Assembly: GCF_023023025.1 (NCBI RefSeq)
Contig: NZ_CP095481.1
Location: forward strand, 1,860,001 to 1,924,000
Source of the DNA: Amycolatopsis sp. WQ 127309
Lineage (GTDB): Bacteria; Actinomycetota; Actinomycetes; Mycobacteriales; Pseudonocardiaceae
Direction of reading: 5' to 3'
DNA: 64,000 nt
Below the pieces are notes generated by a model. It had not been told where the DNA came from. It ran no database searches and saw nothing but the letters and a program-made list of their open reading frames with translations. Both the position numbers and the translations under genes were made by a program. This document shows positions 23,279 through 33,584 of this stretch, piece by piece (positions within the stretch are counted from its first letter, which is position 1; each line of letters starts with the position of its first letter).

Positions 23279-24030
23279 CAGGCGATCCCGCCGTCGACCG
23301 AGACGACCGAGCCGGTGACGTACCGCGCGTGGTCACTGCTGAGCCAGGACACCGCGCCGGCGACCTCGTCGGGCGTGCCGAGCCGGCCGAGCGCCGTCTT
23401 GTCGCTGTAGCGCTGGATCATCTGCGCGCGCTGCTCTTCCGGCATCGCGTCGATGGCCTCGGTGTGGATCATGCCGAGTGACAGGATGTTGAAGCGGATG
23501 CCTCGTGAACCCAGTTCACGGGCAACCGACCTGTGGAGTCCGTGCAACGCCGCTTTGGTGGTGGTGTAGTGCGCCCGCAGCGGGATGCCGACCTCGATCG
23601 ACTTCGAGCTCATGCTCATCACCGAACTTCCCTCGTGCAGCAAGGGAAGCGCGCCCTGGATGATCAGGTGCACGGCGGTGACGTTGGTGTCGAGCGTCCG
23701 CTGCCAGTCCTCGAGCGACAGCTTCTCGTACGGCACGTGGTTGATGATCGCGGCGTTGTTGACGATGACGTCGAGCTGCCCGAACCGCGTCCGGCACTCA
23801 CCGAGCAGCTCGGTGATCTGCGCCGGGTCGGCCAGGTCGGCGCGCACGACGTGGTGGCTGCCACCGATCTCCTTCAGCTCGCGCTCCAGCGAAAGGGCGG
23901 CTTCGCCCTCCTGCCGGTAGCACGTGACGACGTCGACGCCCTGGCGTGCCAGCGCGAGCACGACGCCGCGGCCGACCCCGCGCGTCCCGCCGGTCACGAG
24001 TGCCTTCTTGCCTGCCAAACCGAGATTCAT
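23278..24030 (-). CDS. Short-chain dehydrogenase, polyketide ketoreductase
   Basis: 250 aa classical SDR. NAD(P) loop [10 protein letters not shown] (about residues 14-23), NNAA at about 92-95, and the catalytic Tyr-x3-Lys in [10 protein letters not shown] (about 157-165). It ends [10 protein letters not shown]. The place between DUF1772, ABM, ACP and aromatase genes and the match to pentangular-pathway reductases suggest that it reduces a ketone of the nascent polyketide. NADPH use is not decided by sequence here. Confidence 0.85.
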   Translation of the reverse strand: MNLGLAGKKALVTGGTRGVGRGVVLALARQGVDVVTCYRQEGEAALSLERELKEIGGSHHVVRADLADPAQITELLGECRTRFGQLDVIVNNAAIINHVPYEKLSLEDWQRTLDTNVTAVHLIIQGALPLLHEGSSVMSMSSKSIEVGIPLRAHYTTTKAALHGLHRSVARELGSRGIRFNILSLGMIHTEAIDAMPEEQRAQMIQRYSDKTALGRLGTPDEVAGAVSWLSSDHARYVTGSVVSVDGGIA

Positions 24031-24067
24031 CAGGTCCTCCGTGTTCTGGTGACGTGGGCGTCGCGGC

Positions 24068-24529
24068 TCACAGCGACAGGCCGAGCGCGAGGCAGTTGGC
24101 GAGCAGGGCGAGCACCGACAGCGCGGTGCGCGTCCGGTTCCACCGGCCCCACGCCGGCCGCGGGTCGCGACCGGCGAAGTCGGCGGGCAGGTCGTCCGGG
24201 TCGAGGGCCCGCACCCACTTGTTGACCGGGACGTTCTTGAGCAGCGAGATGGTGATCGTGGCCAGCGCGAGCACGGTCGCGGCCAGGAACAGCGGCCGGG
24301 TGCCGGCCGCGTCCGCGACCAGCGCGAGCGTGACGTCGCCGAGCACGGTCACGATCAGACAGACCGGCATGAACGGGTCGTAGCGTGTGGCGAAGAAGGC
24401 GTGCGCGTGCACGTACCGGTCCGCCGGCAGGCTCTGCAGCAGCGGCCAGCCCCCGAGCTGGGTTCCCATCAGGACCCCCGCGGCGAGGCCGTTGGCCAGG
24501 ATCACGAGCGGGACGAGCACTTGCAGCAC
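24068..24529 (-). CDS. DUF1772 (anthrone oxygenase-like) membrane protein, copy 1
   Basis: 153 aa with four hydrophobic segments and the family pattern [19 protein letters not shown] near residue 40 and [17 protein letters not shown]... [17 protein letters not shown] near the C-terminus. Anthrone-oxygenase-like DUF1772 proteins oxidise anthrones to quinones at the membrane. GTG start with GGAGG. A paralogue lies at 26611-27060; two copies in one operon suggest two oxidation steps or a complex. Confidence 0.82.
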   Translation of the reverse strand: MLQVLVPLVILANGLAAGVLMGTQLGGWPLLQSLPADRYVHAHAFFATRYDPFMPVCLIVTVLGDVTLALVADAAGTRPLFLAATVLALATITISLLKNVPVNKWVRALDPDDLPADFAGRDPRPAWGRWNRTRTALSVLALLANCLALGLSL

Positions 24530-24553
24530 CGCGCACCTCCTTCGCTGCTCGCT

Positions 24554-25274
<721 letters not shown>

Positions 25275-25295
25275 GGGTTTCTCCGTTCTTCGGTG

Positions 25296-26501
25296 CTACG
25301 GGCGGCGCAAGACGAGGGCGGCGGTGAAGCCGCCGTGACCGCGGGCCAGGACGAGCGCGGTGCGCAGGTCGGCGTCACGCGGCCGGGTCACCAGGTCGAG
25401 GTCGCAGCCCGGGGCGAGCCGCTCCGGGCCGACGGTGTGCGGGACGATCCCGGCCCGCATCGCGAGCAGCGCGGTCGCGACGTCGAGCGCGGCGCCGCCG
25501 CCGTAGAGCCGGCCGGTCAGCGTCTTCGGCGCGGTGACCGGTACCGACCCTGGTCCGAACGTCTCGACGAGGGCTCGAGCCTCGATCAGGTCGGCGGCCG
25601 GCACGCCGGACGCGTCGGCGAACACGACGTCCACTTCGGACGGTGCGACGCCGGCGTCGGCGAGGGCCCGCGCGATGGTGCGCCGGAGCACCGGCGGCCG
25701 GTCGGAGCCGGGCGGCGGGTCGAACCCGGCCGCGTACCCGGCGATGACGCCGTACGCCTCGACGCCTCGTTCGCGGGCGCTGTCGGCGCTCTCCGCGATC
25801 AGGATCGCGCCGCCTTCACCGGGCAAGTGCCCGGACGCCTCGACGTCGAAGGGGAGGTACGCGCGGGCCGGGTCGTCCACTGTGGACAAGCCACCGGCGG
25901 ACAGCTGGGCCACGAGGCCGTACGGGCACAGCGACGCGTCGGTGCCGCCGCTGACGACGACCCGCGAGCCGCCGCGAATCAGCCGGCGCGCCTGGCCGAG
26001 AACGTCGAGCCCGCCTGCCTGTTCGCAGGCCAGCACGCCGCACGGGCCGCGCATGCCGTGCCGGATCGAGATCTGGCCGGTGGTCGCGGCGTAGAACCAG
26101 GCGATGGACTGGTACGCGCCGACCCACGACGGCCCGTTCTGGTACAGCCGCTCCATCTCGTGCTGCCCGAACTCGGTGCCGCCGGAGCTGCTCGAGGTGA
26201 CGACGGCCATCTCGAACTCGGGCACGCCCGCCGGGTCGAGCGCGGCGTCGGCCAGCGCGTCGGCCGCGGCGGCGAGGCCGAGGTGCGTCCAGTGGTCGGT
26301 CTGCGGGATCAGCCGGCCGGGGATCCGCTCCCGCGCGGAGAACCCGGGCACCTGGCCGGCGTGCCGGACCGGGTAGCCGGAGGCGTCGAAGCGGTCGATC
26401 CGGGCGATGCCCGACTTGCCCGCGAGAACCGCCTCCCAGTGCGCCGTGGCGCCGATCCCGGTCGGCGCGACCACGCCGATCCCGGTGACGACCGTGCTCA
26501 T
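25296..26501 (-). CDS. Ketosynthase beta / chain-length factor (KS-beta)
   Basis: 401 aa from the ATG at 26501 ([15 protein letters not shown]). Thiolase fold without the active-site Cys: the site reads LACEQAGGLD with Gln161, the hallmark of chain-length factors, which also decarboxylate malonyl-ACP. TKS-type residues around GPCGV and the C-terminal ARGHGGFTAALVL are intact. Normally it is translationally coupled to KS-alpha; here the partner lies 14.7 kb away on the plus strand. ACP and aromatase follow directly. An in-frame upstream extension is rejected, as it lacks homology. Confidence 0.95.
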   Translation of the reverse strand: MSTVVTGIGVVAPTGIGATAHWEAVLAGKSGIARIDRFDASGYPVRHAGQVPGFSARERIPGRLIPQTDHWTHLGLAAAADALADAALDPAGVPEFEMAVVTSSSSGGTEFGQHEMERLYQNGPSWVGAYQSIAWFYAATTGQISIRHGMRGPCGVLACEQAGGLDVLGQARRLIRGGSRVVVSGGTDASLCPYGLVAQLSAGGLSTVDDPARAYLPFDVEASGHLPGEGGAILIAESADSARERGVEAYGVIAGYAAGFDPPPGSDRPPVLRRTIARALADAGVAPSEVDVVFADASGVPAADLIEARALVETFGPGSVPVTAPKTLTGRLYGGGAALDVATALLAMRAGIVPHTVGPERLAPGCDLDLVTRPRDADLRTALVLARGHGGFTAALVLRRP

Positions 26502-26610
26502 CGATGCCCTCCACGCGAAAAGAATCCGAGACGGATAACGGTTTCCCTGCTCACGCGATCCAGAATGCGGACCACCCCTACAACCCACCTAGGACGGGAC
26601 TCGAAACCGC

Positions 26611-27060
26611 TCAGGCCGGGACCAATGCGACCGCGTTGACCACGGCCGCAACCAGCGCCAACGCCGTCCGCAGCAGGTGGAAGCGGCGCCACAGCGGACG
26701 CGGGTCGCGCCAGTCCGGCGGAATGCTTTCCGGGTCCAACGATTTGACGACGCGGTTGATCGGCACGTTGCAGAAGTGCGAGACGATCGAAACCGCCAGC
26801 AAAAGCACCGCGGCGACCGCGAACAACCCGTTCCCGGAATCGGCCGTGAACACCAGCACGACGTCGATCACCGTCGAGGAGAGCACGATGATCGGCATCG
26901 TCGGGTCCCACCGCTTGCCGATCAGCTGGTGGGCGTAGACGTACCGGTCGGCGGGCATCGTGATCAGGGCGGGCAGCACGCTCAGCGCCACCGCGAACAG
27001 CACCCCGGCCGCGACCCCGCTGCCGGCCAGCACCGCAACGGACAGCAGCCACGTGATCAT
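26611..27060 (-). CDS. DUF1772 (anthrone oxygenase-like) membrane protein, copy 2
   Basis: 149 aa. Four hydrophobic segments; DRYVYAHQLIGKRWDPTMP and NVPINRVVKSLDPESIPPDWRDPRPLWRRFHLLRTAL mirror copy 1 at 24068 residue by residue around NVPxN and RDPRPxW. Same inferred role in oxidising an anthrone-type ring. Its ATG overlaps the stop of the upstream dehydrogenase (ATGA). A gap of 109 bp separates it from KS-beta, the widest gap within this operon after the stretch near the start, so a secondary promoter before KS-beta is possible. Confidence 0.82.
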   Translation of the reverse strand: MITWLLSVAVLAGSGVAAGVLFAVALSVLPALITMPADRYVYAHQLIGKRWDPTMPIIVLSSTVIDVVLVFTADSGNGLFAVAAVLLLAVSIVSHFCNVPINRVVKSLDPESIPPDWRDPRPLWRRFHLLRTALALVAAVVNAVALVPA

Positions 27061-27935
27061 GGCCGGACAGCCGCCCGGGACAGCTCGACGACCGCGGCCG
27101 CGTCGTCGTCACCACGGCCCGCGTCGAGCAGTTCCTCGAACCGCTCGGCCGCTTTCGACGTCAGTGGCAGCGAAGCGCCGTGACGCTCCGCTTCGGCCGT
27201 CGCGAGCCGGAGGTCCTTGTGCATCAACGTCGTCCGGAACGCGGCCGGGCGGTAGGAGCGGCGCCGCATGAAGTCCGCGCGGAACGCCAGCACCGGCGAA
27301 CGCCAGCCGCTGTTGTCGAACGCGTCCAGCAGCAGGTCGCGTTCCATGCCCATCGACTCGGCGAGCGCGACCGCCTCGGCCAGCCCGGCCGTCTGCACGC
27401 CGAGCAGCAGGTTGAACGCCAGCTTCAGCACACCCGCGCTGCCCGGTCCGCCGAGGTAGCGGACGTCCCGGCCGAGCGCGGACAGCACGCCGGAGACGTC
27501 GTCCGCCCACGCGCGCTCGCCGGCCACGAACACCCGCAGCTCACCGGTCGCGGCCATCTTCGGGTTCCCGATGACGCACGCCTCGACCCGCCGCACGCCG
27601 AGCGCGTCGAGCCGATCGGTGATCTCCTGGGCGAAGGCGGGCGACACCGTCGAAGTGTCCACAATGGTCAGTCCGGGCCGCAGCCGGGTCGCGAGGCCGT
27701 CGAAGACGACCTGCGTGACGGCGGCTTCGTCGGCCAGGCTGAGCAGCACGACGTCCACGTCCGCCGCGGCTTCCGCCGGGGACGCGGCGATCCGCGCCCC
27801 CGCCGCCGCGAGCGGGGCGGCCTTCGCCGCCGTCCGGTTGTAGGCGGTGACCTCGAACCCGGCGGCGAGCAGGGCCCGGGCCATGCCCCCGCCCATCATC
27901 CCGAGGCCGATCACGCCGATGCGTGCCAGAGTCAT
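27057..27935 (-). CDS. Beta-hydroxyacid dehydrogenase-family oxidoreductase (HIBADH-like)
   Basis: 292 aa. Rossmann start IGVIGLGMMGGGMARALLAAG, substrate loop VDTSTVSP (about 92-99), and the catalytic region GSAGVLKLAFN with Lys171 and Asn175, as in 3-hydroxyisobutyrate dehydrogenases rather than imine reductases, which lack the Lys. It uses NAD(P). This family is uncommon in type II PKS clusters; it could reduce a side-chain acid or aldehyde, or process an unusual starter. Substrate unknown. Coupled by ATGA to the DUF1772 gene downstream. Confidence 0.8.
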   Translation of the reverse strand: MTLARIGVIGLGMMGGGMARALLAAGFEVTAYNRTAAKAAPLAAAGARIAASPAEAAADVDVVLLSLADEAAVTQVVFDGLATRLRPGLTIVDTSTVSPAFAQEITDRLDALGVRRVEACVIGNPKMAATGELRVFVAGERAWADDVSGVLSALGRDVRYLGGPGSAGVLKLAFNLLLGVQTAGLAEAVALAESMGMERDLLLDAFDNSGWRSPVLAFRADFMRRRSYRPAAFRTTLMHKDLRLATAEAERHGASLPLTSKAAERFEELLDAGRGDDDAAAVVELSRAAVRP

Positions 27936-27938
27936 GGC

Positions 27939-28319
27939 TCAGCTCCCCGCCGGGTGGGTCGCGACGGACAGCTGCGAGACGCACCGCATGGTGGCGTTCC
28001 GGAAGTACTCGGCGAACCCGGCCGCGCTGTCGGTCTCGCGCCGCTCGGCGAGGTACGGCGCGAGTTCGTGCTCGACCGTGTGCACCCCGCTCTGGGCCGC
28101 CATGTGCTTGCCGACGGCCGCGAAGTCGCCTTCGAAGTGGATGAACCGCACGACGACGTCGTCCTTGACGAACACGGCCGTGCCGAGCAGCCGGCCGGCC
28201 GCGTCGCCGTCGTCGCCGCGGAAGTCCGGGGTGTCGACCCGCTTGAACCGCGCGAAGACGTCGGCGATCTCGTCCTCGAACCCGGGCTTGACCCGGTAGG
28301 TGATGGCCGCGTAGGGCAT
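27939..28319 (-). CDS. SchA/CurD-like protein, copy 1
   Basis: 126 aa. MPYAAITYRVKPGFEDEIADVFARFKRVDTP, then FVKDDVVVRFIHFEGDFAAVGKHMAAQSGVHTVEHELAPYL and FRNATMRCVSQL are the SchA/CurD signature found in spore-pigment and pentangular clusters. Its role is thought to be hydroxylation or cyclisation help; it is not settled. It starts in a TAATG overlap with the transporter gene upstream. A paralogue is at 35704-36069, each placed in a different operon. Confidence 0.85.
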   Translation of the reverse strand: MPYAAITYRVKPGFEDEIADVFARFKRVDTPDFRGDDGDAAGRLLGTAVFVKDDVVVRFIHFEGDFAAVGKHMAAQSGVHTVEHELAPYLAERRETDSAAGFAEYFRNATMRCVSQLSVATHPAGS

Positions 28320-29821
28320 TACACGTGTCCTTTCTGGACATCGGCGACTTCGGGGACGTCGGCGACGAGCGCGTTGCCGAGCGTGCGGCGGGACAGCAGG
28401 AAGACGACGCCGATGAGGGCGGCCACCCCGCCGAGGGAGGCGTAGTAGACGGGCTCGCTCATGGCCGTGCTCAGCCGCACCAGCATGCTGCCGAGCCCGC
28501 CACCCAGGGCGGCGAACAGCCACAGCATCCCGATCACGCGGCCGATGAACTCCGGCCCGAGCACGTCGGCGGCCGACGAGATCGCGACCGCCGCGATGAT
28601 CACCTCACCCGCCGCGTGCAGCAGGTAGACCAGCGCGAGCCACAGGAGTGACACCTGCTGACCGTCTTCGGCGAGCGACGACCCGACGCACATCACGAGG
28701 AACCCGGTGCCCACCATCACCAGGCCGACGCCGAGCTTGACGCCGACGCCGTCGACCGCGGGCAGCACCTTCGCGACCACCGGGGCGAGCACCAGGATGA
28801 ACGCCGGCGTCGCCGCCTGCAGCCAGCTGGCCGGGATGCCCAGGCCGAACACCGTCAGGTCGGTGTGGTCCCGCGCGAACAGCGTCAGCAGCGACGCCGA
28901 GTGCGCGATGATGATCCAGAACAACGTGGCCCCGAGGCACACCGCGAGGTAACCGCGCAGCCGGCGCCGCCGCCCCGCGGTGAGCGCCGGGTTCCGGTAC
29001 AGCGTCACGTACCCCACGACCGGCAGCAGGATGCTGAGCACACTCGCGATCAGGATCGCGGTGGTCGCGGACAGCCGACCCGTCACGGCCAGCAGCGCGA
29101 CGAGCACCACGGCGAGCCCGAGCACCAGGCCCGCCCCACGCAGGGCCCGGCGCCGCTCGACCGGCGTGGCCGGCCGGCGCGGGCGCATCCCGGTGCCGCC
29201 GAACTGCTCGGCCGAGACGGCCAGCAGCACCGCCGTCACCAGGACGGCCGCCGAGGCGACCGAGAACCCGAGGTGCCAGCTGACCTTCTCACCGAGGTAG
29301 CCGGTGATCAGCGGCGCGGCCAGCGCCGAGATCTGGACCCCGACGTACATCAGCGAGATGCCCGACTCACGGCCGCGGCGGCCGTCGAACATCAGGTTGA
29401 TCAGCGCCTGGTGGTTCGGCTTGAACAGCCCGCCACCCGCGGCGAGCAGGATCAGGCCGGCTGTGGTGGCCCAGCCGGTCGGCGCGGCCAGCGCCAGGTA
29501 GCCGGCGCCGCTGAGCACGCACCCGCACAGCAGCCCGCGCCACTGCCCGAGCAGCCGGTCACCGATCCAGCCGCCGGGCAGCGAGAGCAGGAACATCACG
29601 CTGATCCAGGCGCCGAACAACGCGGCCGCGTCGGCCGTGCGCAGGCCGAGGCCGCCCCGCTCCACCGGCGCGGCGGCGTACAGCACGAGGATCGCCTGCA
29701 TGCCGTAGAACCCGAAGCGCTCCAACGTGTCCGTGACGAACAGCGTCGTGTACCAGCGCGGCATCCGTCTCAACGAGACCGTGCCGTCGAGCGCGACCCG
29801 GTCGATCTCCGGCGCGCTCAC
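28319..29821 (-). CDS. POT/PTR-family transporter (MFS)
   Basis: 500 aa with about 12-14 membrane segments. POT signature regions: DTLERFGFYGMQAILVLYAA (helix 1, with the E-x-x-E/R-F-x-Y-Y-like motif as ERFGFYG) and AAGGGLFKPNHQALINLMF. POT proteins import di/tripeptides with protons. In a polyketide operon the job may be export or uptake of an amide-bearing product; this is inference. GTG at 29821 is coupled to the FAD monooxygenase upstream (GTGA). Confidence 0.8.
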   Translation of the reverse strand: MSAPEIDRVALDGTVSLRRMPRWYTTLFVTDTLERFGFYGMQAILVLYAAAPVERGGLGLRTADAAALFGAWISVMFLLSLPGGWIGDRLLGQWRGLLCGCVLSGAGYLALAAPTGWATTAGLILLAAGGGLFKPNHQALINLMFDGRRGRESGISLMYVGVQISALAAPLITGYLGEKVSWHLGFSVASAAVLVTAVLLAVSAEQFGGTGMRPRRPATPVERRRALRGAGLVLGLAVVLVALLAVTGRLSATTAILIASVLSILLPVVGYVTLYRNPALTAGRRRRLRGYLAVCLGATLFWIIIAHSASLLTLFARDHTDLTVFGLGIPASWLQAATPAFILVLAPVVAKVLPAVDGVGVKLGVGLVMVGTGFLVMCVGSSLAEDGQQVSLLWLALVYLLHAAGEVIIAAVAISSAADVLGPEFIGRVIGMLWLFAALGGGLGSMLVRLSTAMSEPVYYASLGGVAALIGVVFLLSRRTLGNALVADVPEVADVQKGHV

Positions 29822-31440
29822 GCCACGCCCTCGGGCGGCAGGCCGCTGGCGCGGGTCAGCACGTCGGCGAGCACGGTGTCCTGGTCGGCGACCTTGCCGG
29901 CCGAGCGCCACGCGACGAACGCGTCCGGCCGCACGAGCACCGCACCGTCCGCCGAGACGCCGTACGCCTTGGCCCAGTCACGGTCGACGGCGGTGATCTC
30001 GCCGCCGTCGATCACCTGGACCTCCAGCGGCAGGCCCGTCTGCTTGGCGACGCGCTCGGCGGCCTCGACCCACCCGTTGGCGCGGGAGCCGGTGAGCAGC
30101 ACGAACTTGTCCCAGAACAGGTCGATTGTGGACAGTCGCTGCCCGTTGCGCTCCAGCCAGACGTGCGGGGCCCGGGTGCCGGGCTCGCCGGCCAGCTCCA
30201 GGCCCGGGCTGAGCGTCGGCGCGTCCGCCTGACCGCCGGTGATCGCCTCGGAGTGGTAGCGGTACCCGAGGGTGATGATGACGTCGTCCACCAGGGACGC
30301 CCGGGTCTCTTCGTCGGCGTAACCGTGCCGGATCCGGTTGCGCACCATGGCCTGGCGGGCCATCGCGCCGCCGACGCCGCGGCGCTCGGCGTCGTAGCTG
30401 TCGAGCAGCGCGTCGCCGCCCGTGCCGGCGAGCACAGCGGCGATCTTCCACGCGAGGTTGTGTGCGTCGTGGATGCCGGTGTTGGCCCCGAACCCGCCGG
30501 CCGGCGGGTGCACGTGCGCCGCGTCGCCGGCGAGGAAGACGCGCTCGCGGCGGAACGTGTCGGCCACCAGCTGCGCCCCCTGCCACGGCACCTTCGCGAC
30601 GATCTCGACGTCCATGTCCGGCACCCCGGCGGCCGTGCGCACGATGTCGACGCAGCGCTCGTCCGGGTAGTCGGCCGGCGTCTCGCCCTTCTCCGGGTAG
30701 TACAGCGGCGCGGCCAGCCACGGGTCGGCGCCGTGCAGCCGCGACAGGCCCATCAGCGTGCCGGGCGCCGCGGTGGCGTAGCACAGGATGAACTTGCGGT
30801 CCTTGAGCACCGACGTCAGCTGCGGCGCGCGGAAGTACACGCTCAGCGCGTTGAACACGGTCCCGATGCCGCTGCGCTCGACGCCGAGCGCCTTGCGGAT
30901 CCGGCTGTTCGCGCCGTCCGCGCCGACCAGGTAGTCGGCCCGGACCGTGGTCTCCTCGCCGGTGGTGAGGTCCTTGATCTGCGCGGTGACGCCGCCTTCG
31001 TCCTGGGTGAACGACGTCAGCCGCGTCCCGAACCGGATGTCGGCGCCCGCGCCGCGGGCCAGGTCGGCCAGCACGCGCTCGTAGCGGTCCTGGCCGCAGC
31101 CCATCACGCGCTCGGGGCTGACGGTCGGGCCGTCCAGCGACGGCGACTCCAGCACCTCGGCGTCGTCGATCTCGGCGAACGTGCGGACCTGGATGATGCC
31201 GCCCTCGAAGTACGGGTGGGAGTCGCCGACCTCGAGGGCGCGGATCTCCTGGTTCACCCCGGCGGCGCGGAAGAGCTCCATGGTCCGGGCCTGCAGCCCG
31301 GGCGCCCGCGGCAGCGTGGACGTGCCGTCCCGCTGCTCCACGAGCAGGGGCCCGACGCCGTGGCGGGCCAGGAACAGCGCGGTCGAGATGCCGACCGGGC
31401 CGGCGCCCACGACGAGCACCGGCACTCGGATGTCAGTCAT
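29818..31440 (-). CDS. Aromatic FAD monooxygenase (PgaE/RdmE-type), paralogue 1
   Basis: 540 aa. FAD-binding LVVGAGPVGISTALFLARHG at the N-terminus, the DG motif YLVGADGANSRIRKALG, and the GD motif VFLAGDAAHVHPPAGGFGANTGIHDAHNLAWK. The C-terminal 120 residues form a thioredoxin-like domain typical of PgaE/RdmE-type polyketide hydroxylases (ending ADGAVLVRPDAFVAWRS). It hydroxylates or Baeyer-Villiger-oxidises the aromatic core. Paralogous to the gene at 51684. ATG at 31440 chosen as the first start before the Rossmann motif. Confidence 0.88.
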   Translation of the reverse strand: MTDIRVPVLVVGAGPVGISTALFLARHGVGPLLVEQRDGTSTLPRAPGLQARTMELFRAAGVNQEIRALEVGDSHPYFEGGIIQVRTFAEIDDAEVLESPSLDGPTVSPERVMGCGQDRYERVLADLARGAGADIRFGTRLTSFTQDEGGVTAQIKDLTTGEETTVRADYLVGADGANSRIRKALGVERSGIGTVFNALSVYFRAPQLTSVLKDRKFILCYATAAPGTLMGLSRLHGADPWLAAPLYYPEKGETPADYPDERCVDIVRTAAGVPDMDVEIVAKVPWQGAQLVADTFRRERVFLAGDAAHVHPPAGGFGANTGIHDAHNLAWKIAAVLAGTGGDALLDSYDAERRGVGGAMARQAMVRNRIRHGYADEETRASLVDDVIITLGYRYHSEAITGGQADAPTLSPGLELAGEPGTRAPHVWLERNGQRLSTIDLFWDKFVLLTGSRANGWVEAAERVAKQTGLPLEVQVIDGGEITAVDRDWAKAYGVSADGAVLVRPDAFVAWRSAGKVADQDTVLADVLTRASGLPPEGVA

Positions 31441-31465
31441 GCGTTTTCCTTTGCTCGCGGCCGGG

Positions 31466-32323
31466 TTACAGGCAGACCTTGGCCAGCTCGTCGAGCTGGT
31501 CGACGTCGGCCGTGCAGGGGAAGAGCAGGAGTTCGTCGCACCCGGCGGCGGCGTAGGCGTCGATCGTCTCGCGCAGCCGGGTCTCGTCGGAGATGACGCC
31601 GTTCGCCAGGAACTGCGCCTTCTCGCCCATGTAGGAGTAGTAGTCGAGCAGGTAGCGGCCACCGGCCGCCTTGCGCTCCTCGCCGAGGGCGACGTAGGTG
31701 AGCGCGCCCATCTTCGGCGTGTCCGTGCGGCCCGCCGCGACGAACGCCGTGCGGACCTGGTCGGCCTGCTGCGGGTAGCGCGAAACCGGGCCGCCACCGG
31801 ACACCCAGCCGATGCCGTGCTCGGCGGCGCGGCGGATGAACGCGGGCCCGTTGCCACCGGCCCAGATCGGGACGGCCGTGCCGTTCGACGGCTTCGGGCC
31901 GATGCCGGGCACCGGGCCGCGGCCCGCCCAGACCTCCTTGAGCTCGCCCAGCAGCTGGTCGAGCCACTTGCCGCGGGTGTGGAAGTCGACGCCGGTGGCG
32001 AGGAAGTCGTCCTCGCGCCCGCCGGCGGCGACGCCGACCACCAGCCGCCCGCCGGAGAGCCGGTCGATGCTGGCCAGTTGCTTGGCCAGCAGCGCCGCGC
32101 TCGGCCAGTAACCGGCCAGCAGGATGGTCGGGGCCAGGGTGATCCGGCTGGTGGCGGCGGCCGCCGCGGCCAGCGCCACCGTGGCGTCGTAGCTGTCGTA
32201 CACCAGCCGGTCGAGCACGGCCAGCGTGCTGAACCCGAGCTCGTCCGCGCGAGCGGCGAACTCGATCAGCTGCCGGCCGTCCGTGCCGGGGACGGTGTTG
32301 GGCAGGCCCACTCCGATGTCCAT
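31466..32323 (-). CDS. LLM-class flavin-dependent oxidoreductase
   Basis: 285 aa, bacterial-luciferase-like TIM barrel: MDIGVGLPNTVPGTDGRQLIEFAARADELGFSTLAVLDRLVY, ITLAPTILLAGYWP, SGGRLVVGVAAGG, PIWAGGNGPAFIRRAAEHG. It uses FMN or F420; sequence does not decide. In aromatic pathways such enzymes reduce or oxidise late intermediates. It lies between two FAD monooxygenase genes (gaps of 25 and 16 bp), so it is part of the same oxidative tailoring set. Confidence 0.85.
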   Translation of the reverse strand: MDIGVGLPNTVPGTDGRQLIEFAARADELGFSTLAVLDRLVYDSYDATVALAAAAAATSRITLAPTILLAGYWPSAALLAKQLASIDRLSGGRLVVGVAAGGREDDFLATGVDFHTRGKWLDQLLGELKEVWAGRGPVPGIGPKPSNGTAVPIWAGGNGPAFIRRAAEHGIGWVSGGGPVSRYPQQADQVRTAFVAAGRTDTPKMGALTYVALGEERKAAGGRYLLDYYSYMGEKAQFLANGVISDETRLRETIDAYAAAGCDELLLFPCTADVDQLDELAKVCL

Positions 32324-32339
32324 AACTCCTCCTGTCTCT

Positions 32340-33584
32340 TCAGCCGGCCACGCGCGCCGGGAGCACCGACTCGTCGAAGTCGATCCGCTTGAGCGACCAC
32401 TTCGCGACCTGCAGCGACATCGCGACGGCGTCCGTGGCGTACCCGAGCATTTCCGTCTGGTAGCGCTCGGAAGCCAGCGCTACCGGCTGTTCGCCGCGGT
32501 CGGCGGCGAACAGCTCGCGGGTGAGCGTCGCGGCGTCGCGCAGCGCCGTGTTCGCGCCGACCCCACCGGACGGCGGCATGGCGTGGACGGCGTCGCCGAG
32601 CGGGATGACCGGGCCCGGTTCCCACGGCTCGATCGGCGCGGTCGCCCGGACGGCCACCGGGAACGTCTCCTCGACGTCGGCGAACTCCATGATCGCCCGC
32701 AGGTGCGGGTGCCAGCCGGTGGTGCGGGCCTTCGCGAACTCCCACAGCTCGGCGCCGCTCATCGCGAGGAACTGCTCGTCCGGCATCCCGGTCGCCGTGC
32801 GGTGCATGGAGAACACCGACATGAAGTAGTCGTCGCACGGCTCGAAGGCCAGCTCCGGCCACAGTCTGGCCGAGGCCGTCGCCGGTTCGGTCCGGAAGAC
32901 CATCGGCATCAGGCCGAGCTTGTGCTCGTCCGAGCCGATCACCCAGGTGAACCGGTCCTGCAGGATCTCCGGCAGTTCCGCGCGCAGCCGCGCGGTCATC
33001 GGGATCCGGCCGAAGATCGTCCGGACGCCGAGGTCACGCGGCTCGGCTCCGCCACGCGCCCGCCGGATGCCGGAGTTCGCGCCGTCCGCGGCGACGAGGA
33101 CGTCCCCGGTGTCGACGCTGCCGTCCGCGAACTGCACGGCGACCGTGCCGTCGGCGAGGACCTCGTGGTGGGTGTAGCGCTTGCCGAAGTGGACGGCGTC
33201 GGTGAGCCCGGCCAGCAGGACCTTCCGCAGCGTGACGCGGTCGACGGCGTCGACCTTGTCCGCCTGCCCGGCCCGCGGGTCGGTCATCTCCGGAGTCCAC
33301 TGTGGAGTGAGGTGCTCGTCGTAGTTCGCCATGCCGAAGCCGTAGCGGCTGTTCGCCGTCGCGGTCAGTATTTCCTGGACGCGCTCGGGCAGGCACTCCC
33401 GCAGCGCGCGTTCGCCGTCCTGGCTGATGTGCAGCCGGTAGCCCTGGTTGCGGCCGCGGATCGAGTCGTCGCGTTCGTGCACGGAGACGTCGACGCCGGC
33501 CTTGCGCAGCCCCTGGGCCAGGCACAGCCCGCCGACGCCACCGCCGATGACGACGACCCGCAGGCCGCGCCGCGCGGTGGCCAT
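32340..33584 (-). CDS. FAD-dependent monooxygenase (TetX-like size), paralogue A
   Basis: 414 aa. RVVVIGGGVGGLCLAQGLRKAGVDVSVHERDD, DVLVAADGANSGIRRARG and VIPLGDAVHAMPPSGGVGANTALRDAATL are the three FAD motifs. It lacks the C-terminal thioredoxin-like domain of the larger PgaE type. Close in pattern to the gene at 46071, which shares GGLCLA-GLR-AGVD-VHERD and YDEHL. Likely acts on an aromatic intermediate. TGATG overlap with the SDR upstream. Confidence 0.85.
   Translation of the reverse strand: MATARRGLRVVVIGGGVGGLCLAQGLRKAGVDVSVHERDDSIRGRNQGYRLHISQDGERALRECLPERVQEILTATANSRYGFGMANYDEHLTPQWTPEMTDPRAGQADKVDAVDRVTLRKVLLAGLTDAVHFGKRYTHHEVLADGTVAVQFADGSVDTGDVLVAADGANSGIRRARGGAEPRDLGVRTIFGRIPMTARLRAELPEILQDRFTWVIGSDEHKLGLMPMVFRTEPATASARLWPELAFEPCDDYFMSVFSMHRTATGMPDEQFLAMSGAELWEFAKARTTGWHPHLRAIMEFADVEETFPVAVRATAPIEPWEPGPVIPLGDAVHAMPPSGGVGANTALRDAATLTRELFAADRGEQPVALASERYQTEMLGYATDAVAMSLQVAKWSLKRIDFDESVLPARVAG

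Noticed and set aside
26585..26613. tRNA-like T-arm sequence (TTTCGAGTCCCG) before KS-beta
   Set aside because: The flanking bases do not form the T stem and no acceptor, D or anticodon arms can be drawn.
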